From positions 1,550,001 through 1,614,000 of the forward strand of contig NZ_CP094467.1 in the NCBI RefSeq assembly GCF_023347235.1: 64,000 nucleotides of DNA, read 5' to 3'. Made by a program: the position numbers and the translations under genes. The notes under the pieces are model-generated. The model had not been told where the DNA came from. It worked only from the letters and a program-made list of their open reading frames with translations, and did not search any database. Shown one piece after another: positions 44,581-52,368 of the stretch (the first letter of the stretch is position 1; the number at the start of each line of letters is the position of its first letter). Source of the stretch: Faecalibacterium sp. I4-1-79. Lineage in GTDB: Bacteria > Bacillota > Clostridia > Oscillospirales > Ruminococcaceae.

Positions 44581-45926
44581 GAGGCGGTAGGAAAGGTGAT
44601 CGTGATGGTGGTGCCAACGTCCACCTGACTTTCCAGCTTGATGCGGGCGTTGTGGATACGGGCAATGTGCTTGACGATGGCAAGCCCAAGCCCGGTGCCG
44701 CCGGTGGCCTTGCTGCGGCTCTTATCCACCCGGTAAAAGCGCTCGAACACGCTGGCCTGTGCTTCCCGCGGGATGCCGATGCCGTTATCCGTTACGGTCA
44801 GGGAGCAGTGCCCGTCCCGGCTGCAGGCGGTAATGATTTGCACCTTGCCGCCCGGGCGGTTGTAGCGGATGGCATTGTCGCACAGGTTCTGGCACAGTTC
44901 ATCCAGCAGCGCGCGGCTGCCAAGCACCGGGGCGCTCTCGCCCAAATAGGTCAGGGAGATATACGCACGGCGGGCGTTCAGTTTCTGGCGCTCCACGCAC
45001 TCCTTGACAACCTCCAAAAGGTCTACCGTTTCCATCACCGGGGCGTCTCCGGTCTCGCTTACGGTATCCAGCTTGGAAAGCTGCAAAATATCGTTGACCA
45101 GCTGGATCATGCGGGTGGCCTCGCTGTGGATCTTACGGCCGAAATCCGGCACATCCTCCGGCTTTGCAATGCCGGTCTCGATCAGCTCTGCGTAGCCGGA
45201 AATGCTGGTCAGCGGGGTCTTGAGCTCGTGGCTGACGTTGGCGGTAAACTCCTGCCGCATCTTCTCGTTGTTCTCCCGCAGAATGCGGTCAGAATGGATG
45301 CTTTCCGCAAAAGGAATCAGTTCCCGGTAGGGCACGTTTTCCTGAATGTGATCCAGATCCTCGGTCATGTTCAGCACCGGCTGCACCAGAGCTTTGGTCA
45401 ACAGGGCTGCCAGCACTGCAGCGGCCAGCATCAGCGCCACACAGCTCAGTACGATGGCAGGAATGGTGGCATCATAGATGGACCACACGGTCTCGGCGTC
45501 CTGTGCCACGCGCAGCACATCCCCGCCGGAAAGCCGGAGCGCATAATAATAGGTCTCGTAGCCCATGGTCTGGGAGTCGCGGATGTCCCGACCCTCGCCG
45601 TTTGCAATGGCATCGCGGATCTCCGGGCGGGTCAGATGGTTCTCCATGGGCTGGTCGGTGGCAGATTCAAACAGCACGCTGCCGTCCTGACTGATCAACG
45701 TCACGCGCAGATCATCGGTCACAAAGGAACTCAGCTGCGCGGGGTCTCCGGTCTGCTCGTACCCGGCGCGCACAAGGTCGGTCTCGCGCTCAAGCCCCGA
45801 CCATGCCTGCGCCGTAAAGGCCTTATGGAACACAAAAATGCACAGCGCTGCGGTGAATACAAGCCCCAGAAAGCCCATCAGGAACAACCGGTAGCTGATC
45901 TTTTCTTCCATGCTGCGCAGCTTCAT
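44577..45926 (-). CDS. phoR: sensor histidine kinase, PhoR-like
   Basis: A 449-residue membrane kinase. Two membrane segments (about 12-34 and 155-177) frame an extracytoplasmic sensor domain. Then come a HAMP-like linker, the phospho-acceptor His233 in NVSHELKTPLTS, the N box LCQNLCDNAIRYN, and the G boxes DNGIGIP and GGTGLGLAIVK. It resembles PhoR in the cytoplasmic part. It overlaps the regulator gene by ATGA. The operon also encodes a Na/phosphate cotransporter and has Pho-box-like repeats, which supports phosphate sensing; the ligand is otherwise unknown. Confidence 0.85.
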   Translation of the reverse strand: MKLRSMEEKISYRLFLMGFLGLVFTAALCIFVFHKAFTAQAWSGLERETDLVRAGYEQTGDPAQLSSFVTDDLRVTLISQDGSVLFESATDQPMENHLTRPEIRDAIANGEGRDIRDSQTMGYETYYYALRLSGGDVLRVAQDAETVWSIYDATIPAIVLSCVALMLAAAVLAALLTKALVQPVLNMTEDLDHIQENVPYRELIPFAESIHSDRILRENNEKMRQEFTANVSHELKTPLTSISGYAELIETGIAKPEDVPDFGRKIHSEATRMIQLVNDILQLSKLDTVSETGDAPVMETVDLLEVVKECVERQKLNARRAYISLTYLGESAPVLGSRALLDELCQNLCDNAIRYNRPGGKVQIITACSRDGHCSLTVTDNGIGIPREAQASVFERFYRVDKSRSKATGGTGLGLAIVKHIARIHNARIKLESQVDVGTTITITFPTAS

Positions 45927-46609
45927 TCTTCTTCGGCCTCCTCATCGGTCAGCTTGTAGCCTACCTTGCGCACGGTGCAGATGTAACGCCCCGCATCGCC
46001 CAGCTTTTTTCGCAGGGTGCGGATGTGCATATCCACGGTACGGCTCTCCACCGAGATATCGGTGCCCCACACCACCTGCAAAATGGTCTCGCGGGTCACC
46101 ACCAGACCGTTGTTTTCCAGTAGCAGCCGCAGCAGGCAGTATTCCTTGTAAGTCAGCTCCACAGGGGTGCTGTTCACTGTGACGCTGTGGCGGGCGTTGT
46201 TCAGCTGAATTTCATGGAACACCAGCACGTCCGGTCTTACCTCCGGGGCAGAGCGCCGCAGTGCCACACGCACCCGGCTGAGAAACTCCATAATGCCAAA
46301 GGGCTTTGCAATGTAATCATCCGCGCCGCAGTCCAGCCCGCGCACGGTGTCCAGTTCGCTGGATTTTGCAGTGACCATAATGATGGGCAGCTTGCGCAGG
46401 GAAGGGGTGTTGCGCAGCTTTTTCAGGATGGAAAAGCCGTCCTCGCCGGGCAGCATTACGTCTAAGATCACCAGCTCTGGCTCAGCGGCGCGCATGGCCT
46501 GCCAGAAGGGCTCTGCACTCTCAAAGCCCTGCACCTCGTAGCCGTTGGATTGCAGGGCGTACTGCTCCAGTTCGCGGATGGAAGCATCGTCCTCTACAAT
46601 ATAGATCAT
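45923..46609 (-). CDS. phoB: response regulator, PhoB-like (OmpR family)
   Basis: A 228-residue OmpR/PhoB-type regulator. The receiver has the acidic pair EDD (about 6-8), phospho-acceptor Asp50 in LVILDVMLPGEDGF, Thr in VTAK and Lys in AKPF. The C-terminal winged helix ends with SVESRTVDMHIRTLRKKLG and a YICTVRKVGYKL wing. It starts three bases after the cotransporter and is coupled to the kinase. It probably activates its own operon through the TTTACAT repeats at 48456-48512, which is inference from the repeats and gene order. Confidence 0.88.
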   Translation of the reverse strand: MIYIVEDDASIRELEQYALQSNGYEVQGFESAEPFWQAMRAAEPELVILDVMLPGEDGFSILKKLRNTPSLRKLPIIMVTAKSSELDTVRGLDCGADDYIAKPFGIMEFLSRVRVALRRSAPEVRPDVLVFHEIQLNNARHSVTVNSTPVELTYKEYCLLRLLLENNGLVVTRETILQVVWGTDISVESRTVDMHIRTLRKKLGDAGRYICTVRKVGYKLTDEEAEEE

Positions 46610-46612
46610 AAC

Positions 46613-48394
46613 TCAGTTCTCCTCAGCAGTCTGTCCGTCCGGGAACAGATACCGCTCACGGTAGCGGCCCAGACGGCGGTGGAATTCTTCACTTTCCTTT
46701 GTGTCGTTGCCGTGGCGCAGGTCATTCAGGTAAGCGTGGGTGTCAAAGCTGTCCTGTGCCACCTCGATCTGCGCAACTGCCACGTTGCTGCAATGGTCGC
46801 ACACACGCTCGTAGTTGGTCAGCAGATCGTCCAGCACAAAGCCGTACTCGATGGAGCAGCTGCCGGCCTGCAGGCGGGCAACGTGCCGCGCCTTGATGGC
46901 ACGCACCAGCTCGTTGACCACGGCCTCCAACGGCTCAACCTTAGAAGCAAGGTGCAGATCGCTCTTGCGGAAGGCATCGGTGGTGCGGCTCAGGGTATCC
47001 TGCACCGCATCCTCCAGCACCTGCAGCTCCTCCTGTGCATCCTTGGAGAAGTGGATTTCCTTCTGGTGCATCTCCTCGGCAGATTCCAGCAGGTTAACGG
47101 AATGGTCGCTGATACGCTCAAAATCACTGATAGTGTGCAGCAGGGTGTTCACGCTCTGGCTGTCGGTATGGTTCAGCTCCCGGCCGGACAGCTTGACCAG
47201 ATAAGTGCCCAGTGCGTCCTCGTACCGATCCACCCGGCACTCCTCATCCCGCACCTTCTGGGCAAGTTCATCGTTCCATTCGTGGGTCAGGCTCATGGCC
47301 TGCACCACGCCCACCCGGGCAAGCTCGGCCATTTCGGCAGTAGCGGCGCGGGCACGCTCCACAGCCACGGCGGGGGTGTTCAGCAGACGGTCATCCAGCA
47401 GAGCAAACTCCTCTTTTTCCGGGGAATCGGGAATGGTCAGGATGGCCAGCTTTTCCAGTCCGGTGGCAAAAGGCAGCAGAATGACGGTAGCCAGAATGTT
47501 GAATACCGAGTGCACGATTGCAATGCCCCAGGCCTCGATGGTGGTATTCACAAAGGCAAAGTGGCAGACGGCGTTGAGCCCATAGAATCCGAACAGGAAG
47601 ATGCTTACACCGATGATGTTGAAGTACAGGTGCACCATAGCGGCCCGGCGGGCGTTCTTATTCGCACCCACCGAGGACAGCAGTGCGGTCACACAGGTAC
47701 CGATGTTCTGCCCCATGATGATGGGGATGGCACTGCCATAGGTGATGACACCGGTGGCGCTCAGTGCCTGCAGGATGCCCACGCTGGCGCTGGAGCTCTG
47801 GATGATGCCGGTGACCAGTGCGCCCACCAGAACGCCCAGCAGGGGGTTGGAGAAGCGGGTGAACAGACTGGTGAACCATGCCTCGTTTTGCAGCGGCAGC
47901 ACCGCGTTGGACATGGTGGTCATGCCGGTCATCAGCACGGCAAAGCCGATAAGGATAGTGCCCACGCCTTTTTTCTTCTCACTCTTACACATATACAGCA
48001 AAATGCCGATAAATGCAAGCACCGGGCTGAAAGAAGTGGGCTTGAGCAGCTGGATGAACAGGCTGTCGCCCTGCAAACCGGAAAGACTCAAGATCCAGCT
48101 GGTCACGGTAGTGCCTACGTTGCTGCCCATGATCACGCCAATGGCCTGATGCAGCTCCATGATGCCACTGTTGACAAAACCCACCACCATAACGGTGGTA
48201 GCGCTGGAACTCTGGATGACGGCAGTCACACACAGACCCAGAAAAAAGCCCTTGAGGGGGTTATCGGTCAGTTTGCTGAGAATTTTTTGCAGCTGGCCGC
48301 CGGCCTGCTTTTCCAGTGCCTTGCCCATGATGTCCATACCGAACAAAAACAGGGCCAGACCTCCCAGCAGCGAAAAGACATTAAAAATGGTCAT
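46613..48394 (-). CDS. Na/Pi cotransporter family protein with PhoU-like domain
   Basis: A 593-residue protein. The membrane part has two copies of the Na/Pi cotransporter motif: QSSSATTVMV (about 65) and QSSSASVGIL (about 205), with the accompanying GxNxGTT-type GSNVGTTVT and GQNIGTCVT. The last ~220 residues form a helical PhoU-like domain with DFERISDHS and YERVCDHCSN. It likely imports phosphate with sodium. The ATG at 48394 is preferred over the GTG at 48409 because GAGG lies about nine bases before it. It is the first gene of an operon with phoB and phoR. Confidence 0.92.
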   Translation of the reverse strand: MTIFNVFSLLGGLALFLFGMDIMGKALEKQAGGQLQKILSKLTDNPLKGFFLGLCVTAVIQSSSATTVMVVGFVNSGIMELHQAIGVIMGSNVGTTVTSWILSLSGLQGDSLFIQLLKPTSFSPVLAFIGILLYMCKSEKKKGVGTILIGFAVLMTGMTTMSNAVLPLQNEAWFTSLFTRFSNPLLGVLVGALVTGIIQSSSASVGILQALSATGVITYGSAIPIIMGQNIGTCVTALLSSVGANKNARRAAMVHLYFNIIGVSIFLFGFYGLNAVCHFAFVNTTIEAWGIAIVHSVFNILATVILLPFATGLEKLAILTIPDSPEKEEFALLDDRLLNTPAVAVERARAATAEMAELARVGVVQAMSLTHEWNDELAQKVRDEECRVDRYEDALGTYLVKLSGRELNHTDSQSVNTLLHTISDFERISDHSVNLLESAEEMHQKEIHFSKDAQEELQVLEDAVQDTLSRTTDAFRKSDLHLASKVEPLEAVVNELVRAIKARHVARLQAGSCSIEYGFVLDDLLTNYERVCDHCSNVAVAQIEVAQDSFDTHAYLNDLRHGNDTKESEEFHRRLGRYRERYLFPDGQTAEEN

Positions 48395-48431
48395 AAGTGT
48401 TTTCCTCACTTTATCTTGACGTGTTTTTCTC

Positions 48432-48512
48432 CTGTGCTTTAAGTATAGAAAAATAATGTAAAATCTGAAATCGCCGGAATGTAAAACCCATGTAAAGTAA
48501 GAAAAATGTAAA
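48432..48512 (-). promoter_or_regulatory. Pho-box-like repeat array and promoter of the phosphate operon
   Basis: On the minus strand TTTACAT occurs four times, at 48506-48512, 48490-48496, 48479-48485 and 48456-48462. The two middle copies are 11 bases apart, the known Pho-box period. The last copy takes the place of the -35 of a promoter with TATACT at 48432-48437. This is the pattern of a PhoB/PhoP-activated promoter; the ATG of the cotransporter lies about 30 bases downstream of the expected start. Confidence 0.75.
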
Positions 48513-48580
48513 AATCCTGTGTACGGGCTGCGATGCAGCGTCGGTTTCCCGCCGTGGGTACAAAAACAGCGCCCCGGGCG

Positions 48581-48609
48581 TTGTATTTGCCGCCAAATTT
48601 TATTATAAT
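48581..48609 (+). promoter_or_regulatory. promoter of hprK
   Basis: TTGTAT (48581-48586), a 17-base spacer and perfect TATAAT (48604-48609), divergent from the phosphate operon. Confidence 0.75.
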
Positions 48610-48663
48610 AGAAATATGAGTGCCCGCAGCACAGCGCGGCAAAAGGATACAGGAGGAACCAGG

Positions 48664-49599
48664 ATGGGTACGTTCAATGTTTCGCTTAAAACGCTGACCG
48701 ACCGCGTCAGCATGGAAGTGGTATACACCCCCCGGGCGCTGGATGAGATCAGCGTGGAGATCGCCGAGGTCAACCGCCCGGGTCTGTTTCTGGCGGGCTA
48801 TTATGATTACTTTGATAAGCTCCGCTTGCAGATCATGGGTCTGGCAGAGATGAACTTTCTGTCCGGTCTGACGGCAGAAAAGCGCTATGAGGCACTGGAA
48901 CAGCTGTTCCGGCAGCAGCCCCCGGCGGTCATCGTCTGCCGCAGCGAGGAGCTGGCGCCCTTCCCGGAGATGCAGGAGCTGGCGCAGAAGCACGCGGTTG
49001 CCCTGCTGCGCTCCAACGAGACAACCTGCACCCTGATGGGCAGCCTGATCAGCGTGCTGAATCTGGAGCTTGCGCCCCGCATCACCCGGCACGGTGTGCT
49101 GGTGGAGGTGTATGGCGAGGGTATCCTGATCCTTGGCGACAGCGGCATCGGAAAAAGCGAGCTGGCCATCGAGCTGGTCAAGCGCGGCCATCGTCTGGTG
49201 GCAGATGACGCCGTGGAGCTGCGCAAGGTGTCCAACCGTCAGATCATGGGTACTGCCCCGGAGAACATCCGCCACTTCATTGAGCTGCGCGGCATCGGCA
49301 TCGTCAACGTGGCTCGTGTGTACGGCGTGGGTGCTGTCAAGCTGAGCGAAAGTCTGGATCTGGTGGTGCAGTTGGAGGCATGGGACCCCACCAAGAACTA
49401 CCAGCGCACCGGTCTGGAAAGTGAATACTACGACATTCTGGGCGTGAGCATTCCCAGCACCAGCATCCCGGTCTCTCCCGGCCGCAATCTGGCTGTGGTG
49501 CTGGAGACCGCAGCCATTAATAACCGCCAGAAGAAGATGGGCTACAACGCAGCCAAGGAGCTGCTGATCCGGCTGGGACTGGATGACAAAATGGACTGA
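48664..49599 (+). CDS. hprK: HPr kinase/phosphorylase
   Basis: HprK phosphorylates HPr on Ser46 in response to glycolytic intermediates, controlling carbon catabolite repression. The 311-residue protein has the N-terminal domain (about 1-130), the P-loop GDSGIGKSE (about 158-166), and the HprK signature RGIGIVNVARVYG (about 210). The C-terminal helix is present. AGGAGG lies eight bases before the ATG at 48664; the ATG at 48616 has no such site. murB, rapZ, whiA and dnaE follow closely in the same direction, a chain linking sugar metabolism and wall synthesis. Confidence 0.96.
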   Translation: MGTFNVSLKTLTDRVSMEVVYTPRALDEISVEIAEVNRPGLFLAGYYDYFDKLRLQIMGLAEMNFLSGLTAEKRYEALEQLFRQQPPAVIVCRSEELAPFPEMQELAQKHAVALLRSNETTCTLMGSLISVLNLELAPRITRHGVLVEVYGEGILILGDSGIGKSELAIELVKRGHRLVADDAVELRKVSNRQIMGTAPENIRHFIELRGIGIVNVARVYGVGAVKLSESLDLVVQLEAWDPTKNYQRTGLESEYYDILGVSIPSTSIPVSPGRNLAVVLETAAINNRQKKMGYNAAKELLIRLGLDDKMD

Positions 49600-49627
49600 A
49601 CCTCTCTATAAAAAGGAGCCTGACCCT

Positions 49628-50524
49628 ATGGAACAACTCAAGCAGCTGCTGACCGCAGCAGACATTGCTTATAAAGAAAATGAGCCGCTGGCGGCGCATT
49701 GTACCTTTAAAATCGGCGGCCCGGCGCGGCTGTTCGTGCAGCCGACAGACCGGGCACAGCTTTGCCGCGCCGTTGCCTTGTGCAAGGCGCAGGGCGTTCG
49801 GTATTATTTGCTGGGCAACGGCAGCAATATCCTGTTTGCCGACGAGGGCTACAATGGCGCAGTGCTGTCTATTTCCTCCATGCAGGACGCTGTGGAGGTG
49901 CACGGAACACAACTCACCGCCGGAGCGGGCGTGCGGCTCTCGGCGCTGTGCAAAACGGCGCTGGAACATGGCCTGACCGGGTTGGAATTCGCCTACGGCA
50001 TCCCCGGCACGGTGGGCGGCGCGGTCTACATGAACGCCGGTGCTTACGGCGGTGAGATGAAGGACGTGCTGACCACAGTGCAGTACCTTACCGCCGAAGG
50101 CGAAATAAAAGAGGCTGCGGCAGCAGAACTTGATCTGCGCTACCGCCACAGCATTTTTGAAGAAAACGGCGGCTGCATCCTCTCGGCGCAGTTTGCCCTG
50201 ACTCCGGGCGAGCCGGAAGCCATCCGCACCAAAATGGACGAACTGATGGCAAAGCGGCTGGACAAGCAGCCGCTGGATAAGCCCAGCGCCGGCAGCACTT
50301 TCAAGCGCCCGGTGGGTGCTTTTGCCGCTGCCCTCATTGACCAGTGCGGTCTGCGGGGCTACCGGCACGGCGGTGCCGCCGTCAGCGAGAAGCACTGCGG
50401 TTTTGTGGTAAATCTTGGCGGTGCCACCTGTGCCGATGTGCTGGCGCTGTGCGAGGAAGTACGCGCCATCGTAAAAGAAAAGACCGGCTATGATCTGGAA
50501 AAAGAGATCCGCGTAGTCCGCTGA
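49628..50524 (+). CDS. murB: UDP-N-acetylenolpyruvoylglucosamine reductase
   Basis: MurB reduces UDP-GlcNAc-enolpyruvate to UDP-MurNAc in peptidoglycan synthesis. The 298-residue protein has the FAD-binding domain with TFKIGGPARLFV and LGNGSNILFADEGYNG, GIPGTVGGAVYMNAGAYGGEM, and the late SAGSTFKRP carrying the catalytic serine. The C-terminal glutamate lies in the VVNLGGAT region and beyond. It lacks the extra loop of type I enzymes and so is type II, usual in Firmicutes. AAAAAGGAG lies 10 bases before the ATG at 49628. Confidence 0.96.
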   Translation: MEQLKQLLTAADIAYKENEPLAAHCTFKIGGPARLFVQPTDRAQLCRAVALCKAQGVRYYLLGNGSNILFADEGYNGAVLSISSMQDAVEVHGTQLTAGAGVRLSALCKTALEHGLTGLEFAYGIPGTVGGAVYMNAGAYGGEMKDVLTTVQYLTAEGEIKEAAAAELDLRYRHSIFEENGGCILSAQFALTPGEPEAIRTKMDELMAKRLDKQPLDKPSAGSTFKRPVGAFAAALIDQCGLRGYRHGGAAVSEKHCGFVVNLGGATCADVLALCEEVRAIVKEKTGYDLEKEIRVVR

Positions 50525-50555
50525 ACTGCGGGAATAGAGGGAGTGTGGAATACAG

Positions 50556-51419
50556 ATGGAGCTATTGATCGTCAGCGGACTTTCCGGTGCGGGAAAGTCT
50601 GTGGCTATGAATGCGCTGGAGGATATCGGATTTTTCTGCATCGATAACGTCCCGGCGGGGCTGCTGCCCAGCATTACGGCGTTTTCCAAGGCTGGCGACA
50701 ACCAGCTGGAGCGGGTGGCGCTTTCCATGGACGTGCGCGGCTGCCGCAGCAGGGAGCAAATTGAGACGGCCTTGCAGCAGCTGGACGAGCAGAAAACACC
50801 CTATAAGATCCTGTTTCTGGATGCACCGGACGATGTGCTGATGCGCCGTTACAGCGAGACCCGCCGCCGCCACCCCATCAGCATTGCAGAGGGCATCTCC
50901 ACCCGGGATGCCTTTTTGAAGGAGCGGCAGATCTTACAGCCTTTGAAAGACCGCGCAGACTATACCATCAACACCGGTCTGCTCTCTACCTCCCAGAATA
51001 AAGAGCGCATCTGCGATCTCTTTCTAAAAAACGGCGGGGCAAAAAATGCCATGCGGCTCACCGTCATGTCCTTCGGGTTCAAGTTTGGTCTGCCGCCGGA
51101 GGCCGATCTTGTGCTGGATGTGCGCTGCCTGCCAAACCCCTTCTATGTGCCGGAACTGAAGCACAAGACCGGACTGGATCAGGAAGTGGTGGATTTTGTC
51201 ATGAGTCATCACGAAGCACAGGAGCTGCTGCACCGGTACGAGAACTTTTTGCAGTACGCCCTGCCGCTTTATGTCAAGGAAGGCAAAAGCCAGCTGACCA
51301 TCGCGGTGGGCTGCACGGGCGGCAAGCACCGCTCCATCACATTCGCACGCAAGCTTGCGGAATACTGCACCTCTCTGGGCTACGAGCCCGGGGTGCAGCA
51401 CCGGGATGCCGTGCGCTGA
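50556..51419 (+). CDS. rapZ: RapZ/YvcJ nucleotide-binding protein
   Basis: A 287-residue P-loop protein. The family in Proteobacteria acts as RapZ on small RNAs for amino-sugar synthesis; in Bacillus YvcJ affects competence. The Walker A GLSGAGKS lies at residues 8-15, and the ID-like IDNVP follows. The C-terminal domain has the conserved GCTGGKHRSITFARKLAEY. It sits between murB and whiA. In many Firmicutes a yvcK gene lies between rapZ and whiA; here they are only 16 bases apart. Confidence 0.94.
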   Translation: MELLIVSGLSGAGKSVAMNALEDIGFFCIDNVPAGLLPSITAFSKAGDNQLERVALSMDVRGCRSREQIETALQQLDEQKTPYKILFLDAPDDVLMRRYSETRRRHPISIAEGISTRDAFLKERQILQPLKDRADYTINTGLLSTSQNKERICDLFLKNGGAKNAMRLTVMSFGFKFGLPPEADLVLDVRCLPNPFYVPELKHKTGLDQEVVDFVMSHHEAQELLHRYENFLQYALPLYVKEGKSQLTIAVGCTGGKHRSITFARKLAEYCTSLGYEPGVQHRDAVR

Positions 51420-51435
51420 AAACAGAGGAAATACT

Positions 51436-52368
51436 ATGAGTTTTGCATCCAGTGCGCGGGAGGAGATCGCGCAGCGCAGCCCCACCAAGGAATGCTGTGT
51501 GCGTGCAGCCGCCTATGGCATTGCCTGCTTTGCCAAATACTTTGATGCCTGCGGCCTTGTGCTGCAAACCGAGCAACCCCATACGGTGCAGCTGGCGCAG
51601 CAGCTGTTCGCCCGCTGCGGCATCCGGGGCGAGATATTGGAAAAGCCACGCGCCAGCGGTGTGCTGTACGAGTTCAATATCCGCGATGCGGAGCAGGTTG
51701 CCCGCCTGCACGAGCTGTTCGGCACCACCGGCAGGGAGACCAGCTTGCAGATCGACCCCGGGCTTATCCGCTGCCAGACCTGCGTCAGCGCCTATATCGC
51801 CATGGCCTTTTTGTGCAGCGGCACGGTCACCGACCCGCAAAAGGAATATAATCTGGAATTTCTCACCTCCCGGACGAACCTCGCCCGGGATTTTGAAGCG
51901 CTGCTGGCCGAGCACGAGTTTGCGCCCCACCGCACCCGCCGCAACGGCGTGAACCTGATCTACGTCAAGACCGGTGCCAATGTGGAGCGTTTGCTCCGCT
52001 TTATGGGCGCTGCGGATGCAGCAACACAGATCAGCGTACTCAAGGCGTTCAAGCAGGTGCGCAACCAGACCAACCGGCAGACCAACTGCGATACCGCAAA
52101 CCTTGGCAAAACCGCGCGGGCGAACGCCCAGACCCTGAAAGCCATCCGCTATTTGCAGGAGCAGCACGCACTGGAGACTTTGCCGGAGGTATTGCAGCAG
52201 GCAGCAGCCAAGCGCCTGCAATACCCGGATCTTTCGCTTACCGCGCTGTGTGGCTGCTTTGACCCGGCTGTGAGCAAATCTGGCTTATCGCACCGGATGA
52301 AAAAGCTGGAGGCACTGGCAGAGAATCTCCGCCAGCGCCAGCAGGAGGGACAGGAGGCAGTACAATGA
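51436..52368 (+). CDS. whiA: WhiA, DNA-binding protein of the sporulation/division regulator family
   Basis: A 310-residue protein with the N-terminal LAGLIDADG-like homing-endonuclease fold (no nuclease activity known) and a C-terminal helix-turn-helix. Family markers are VAFLCSGTVTDP-like AMAFLCSGTVTDPQKEY, the NRQTNCDTANLGKTARAN block near 235, and the late PAVSKSGLSHRMKKLEALA recognition helix. WhiA controls sporulation in Streptomyces and affects division and chromosome segregation in Bacillus. The start at 51436 has CAGAGGAA upstream. dnaE overlaps it by four bases, so the two are coupled. Confidence 0.95.
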   Translation: MSFASSAREEIAQRSPTKECCVRAAAYGIACFAKYFDACGLVLQTEQPHTVQLAQQLFARCGIRGEILEKPRASGVLYEFNIRDAEQVARLHELFGTTGRETSLQIDPGLIRCQTCVSAYIAMAFLCSGTVTDPQKEYNLEFLTSRTNLARDFEALLAEHEFAPHRTRRNGVNLIYVKTGANVERLLRFMGAADAATQISVLKAFKQVRNQTNRQTNCDTANLGKTARANAQTLKAIRYLQEQHALETLPEVLQQAAAKRLQYPDLSLTALCGCFDPAVSKSGLSHRMKKLEALAENLRQRQQEGQEAVQ

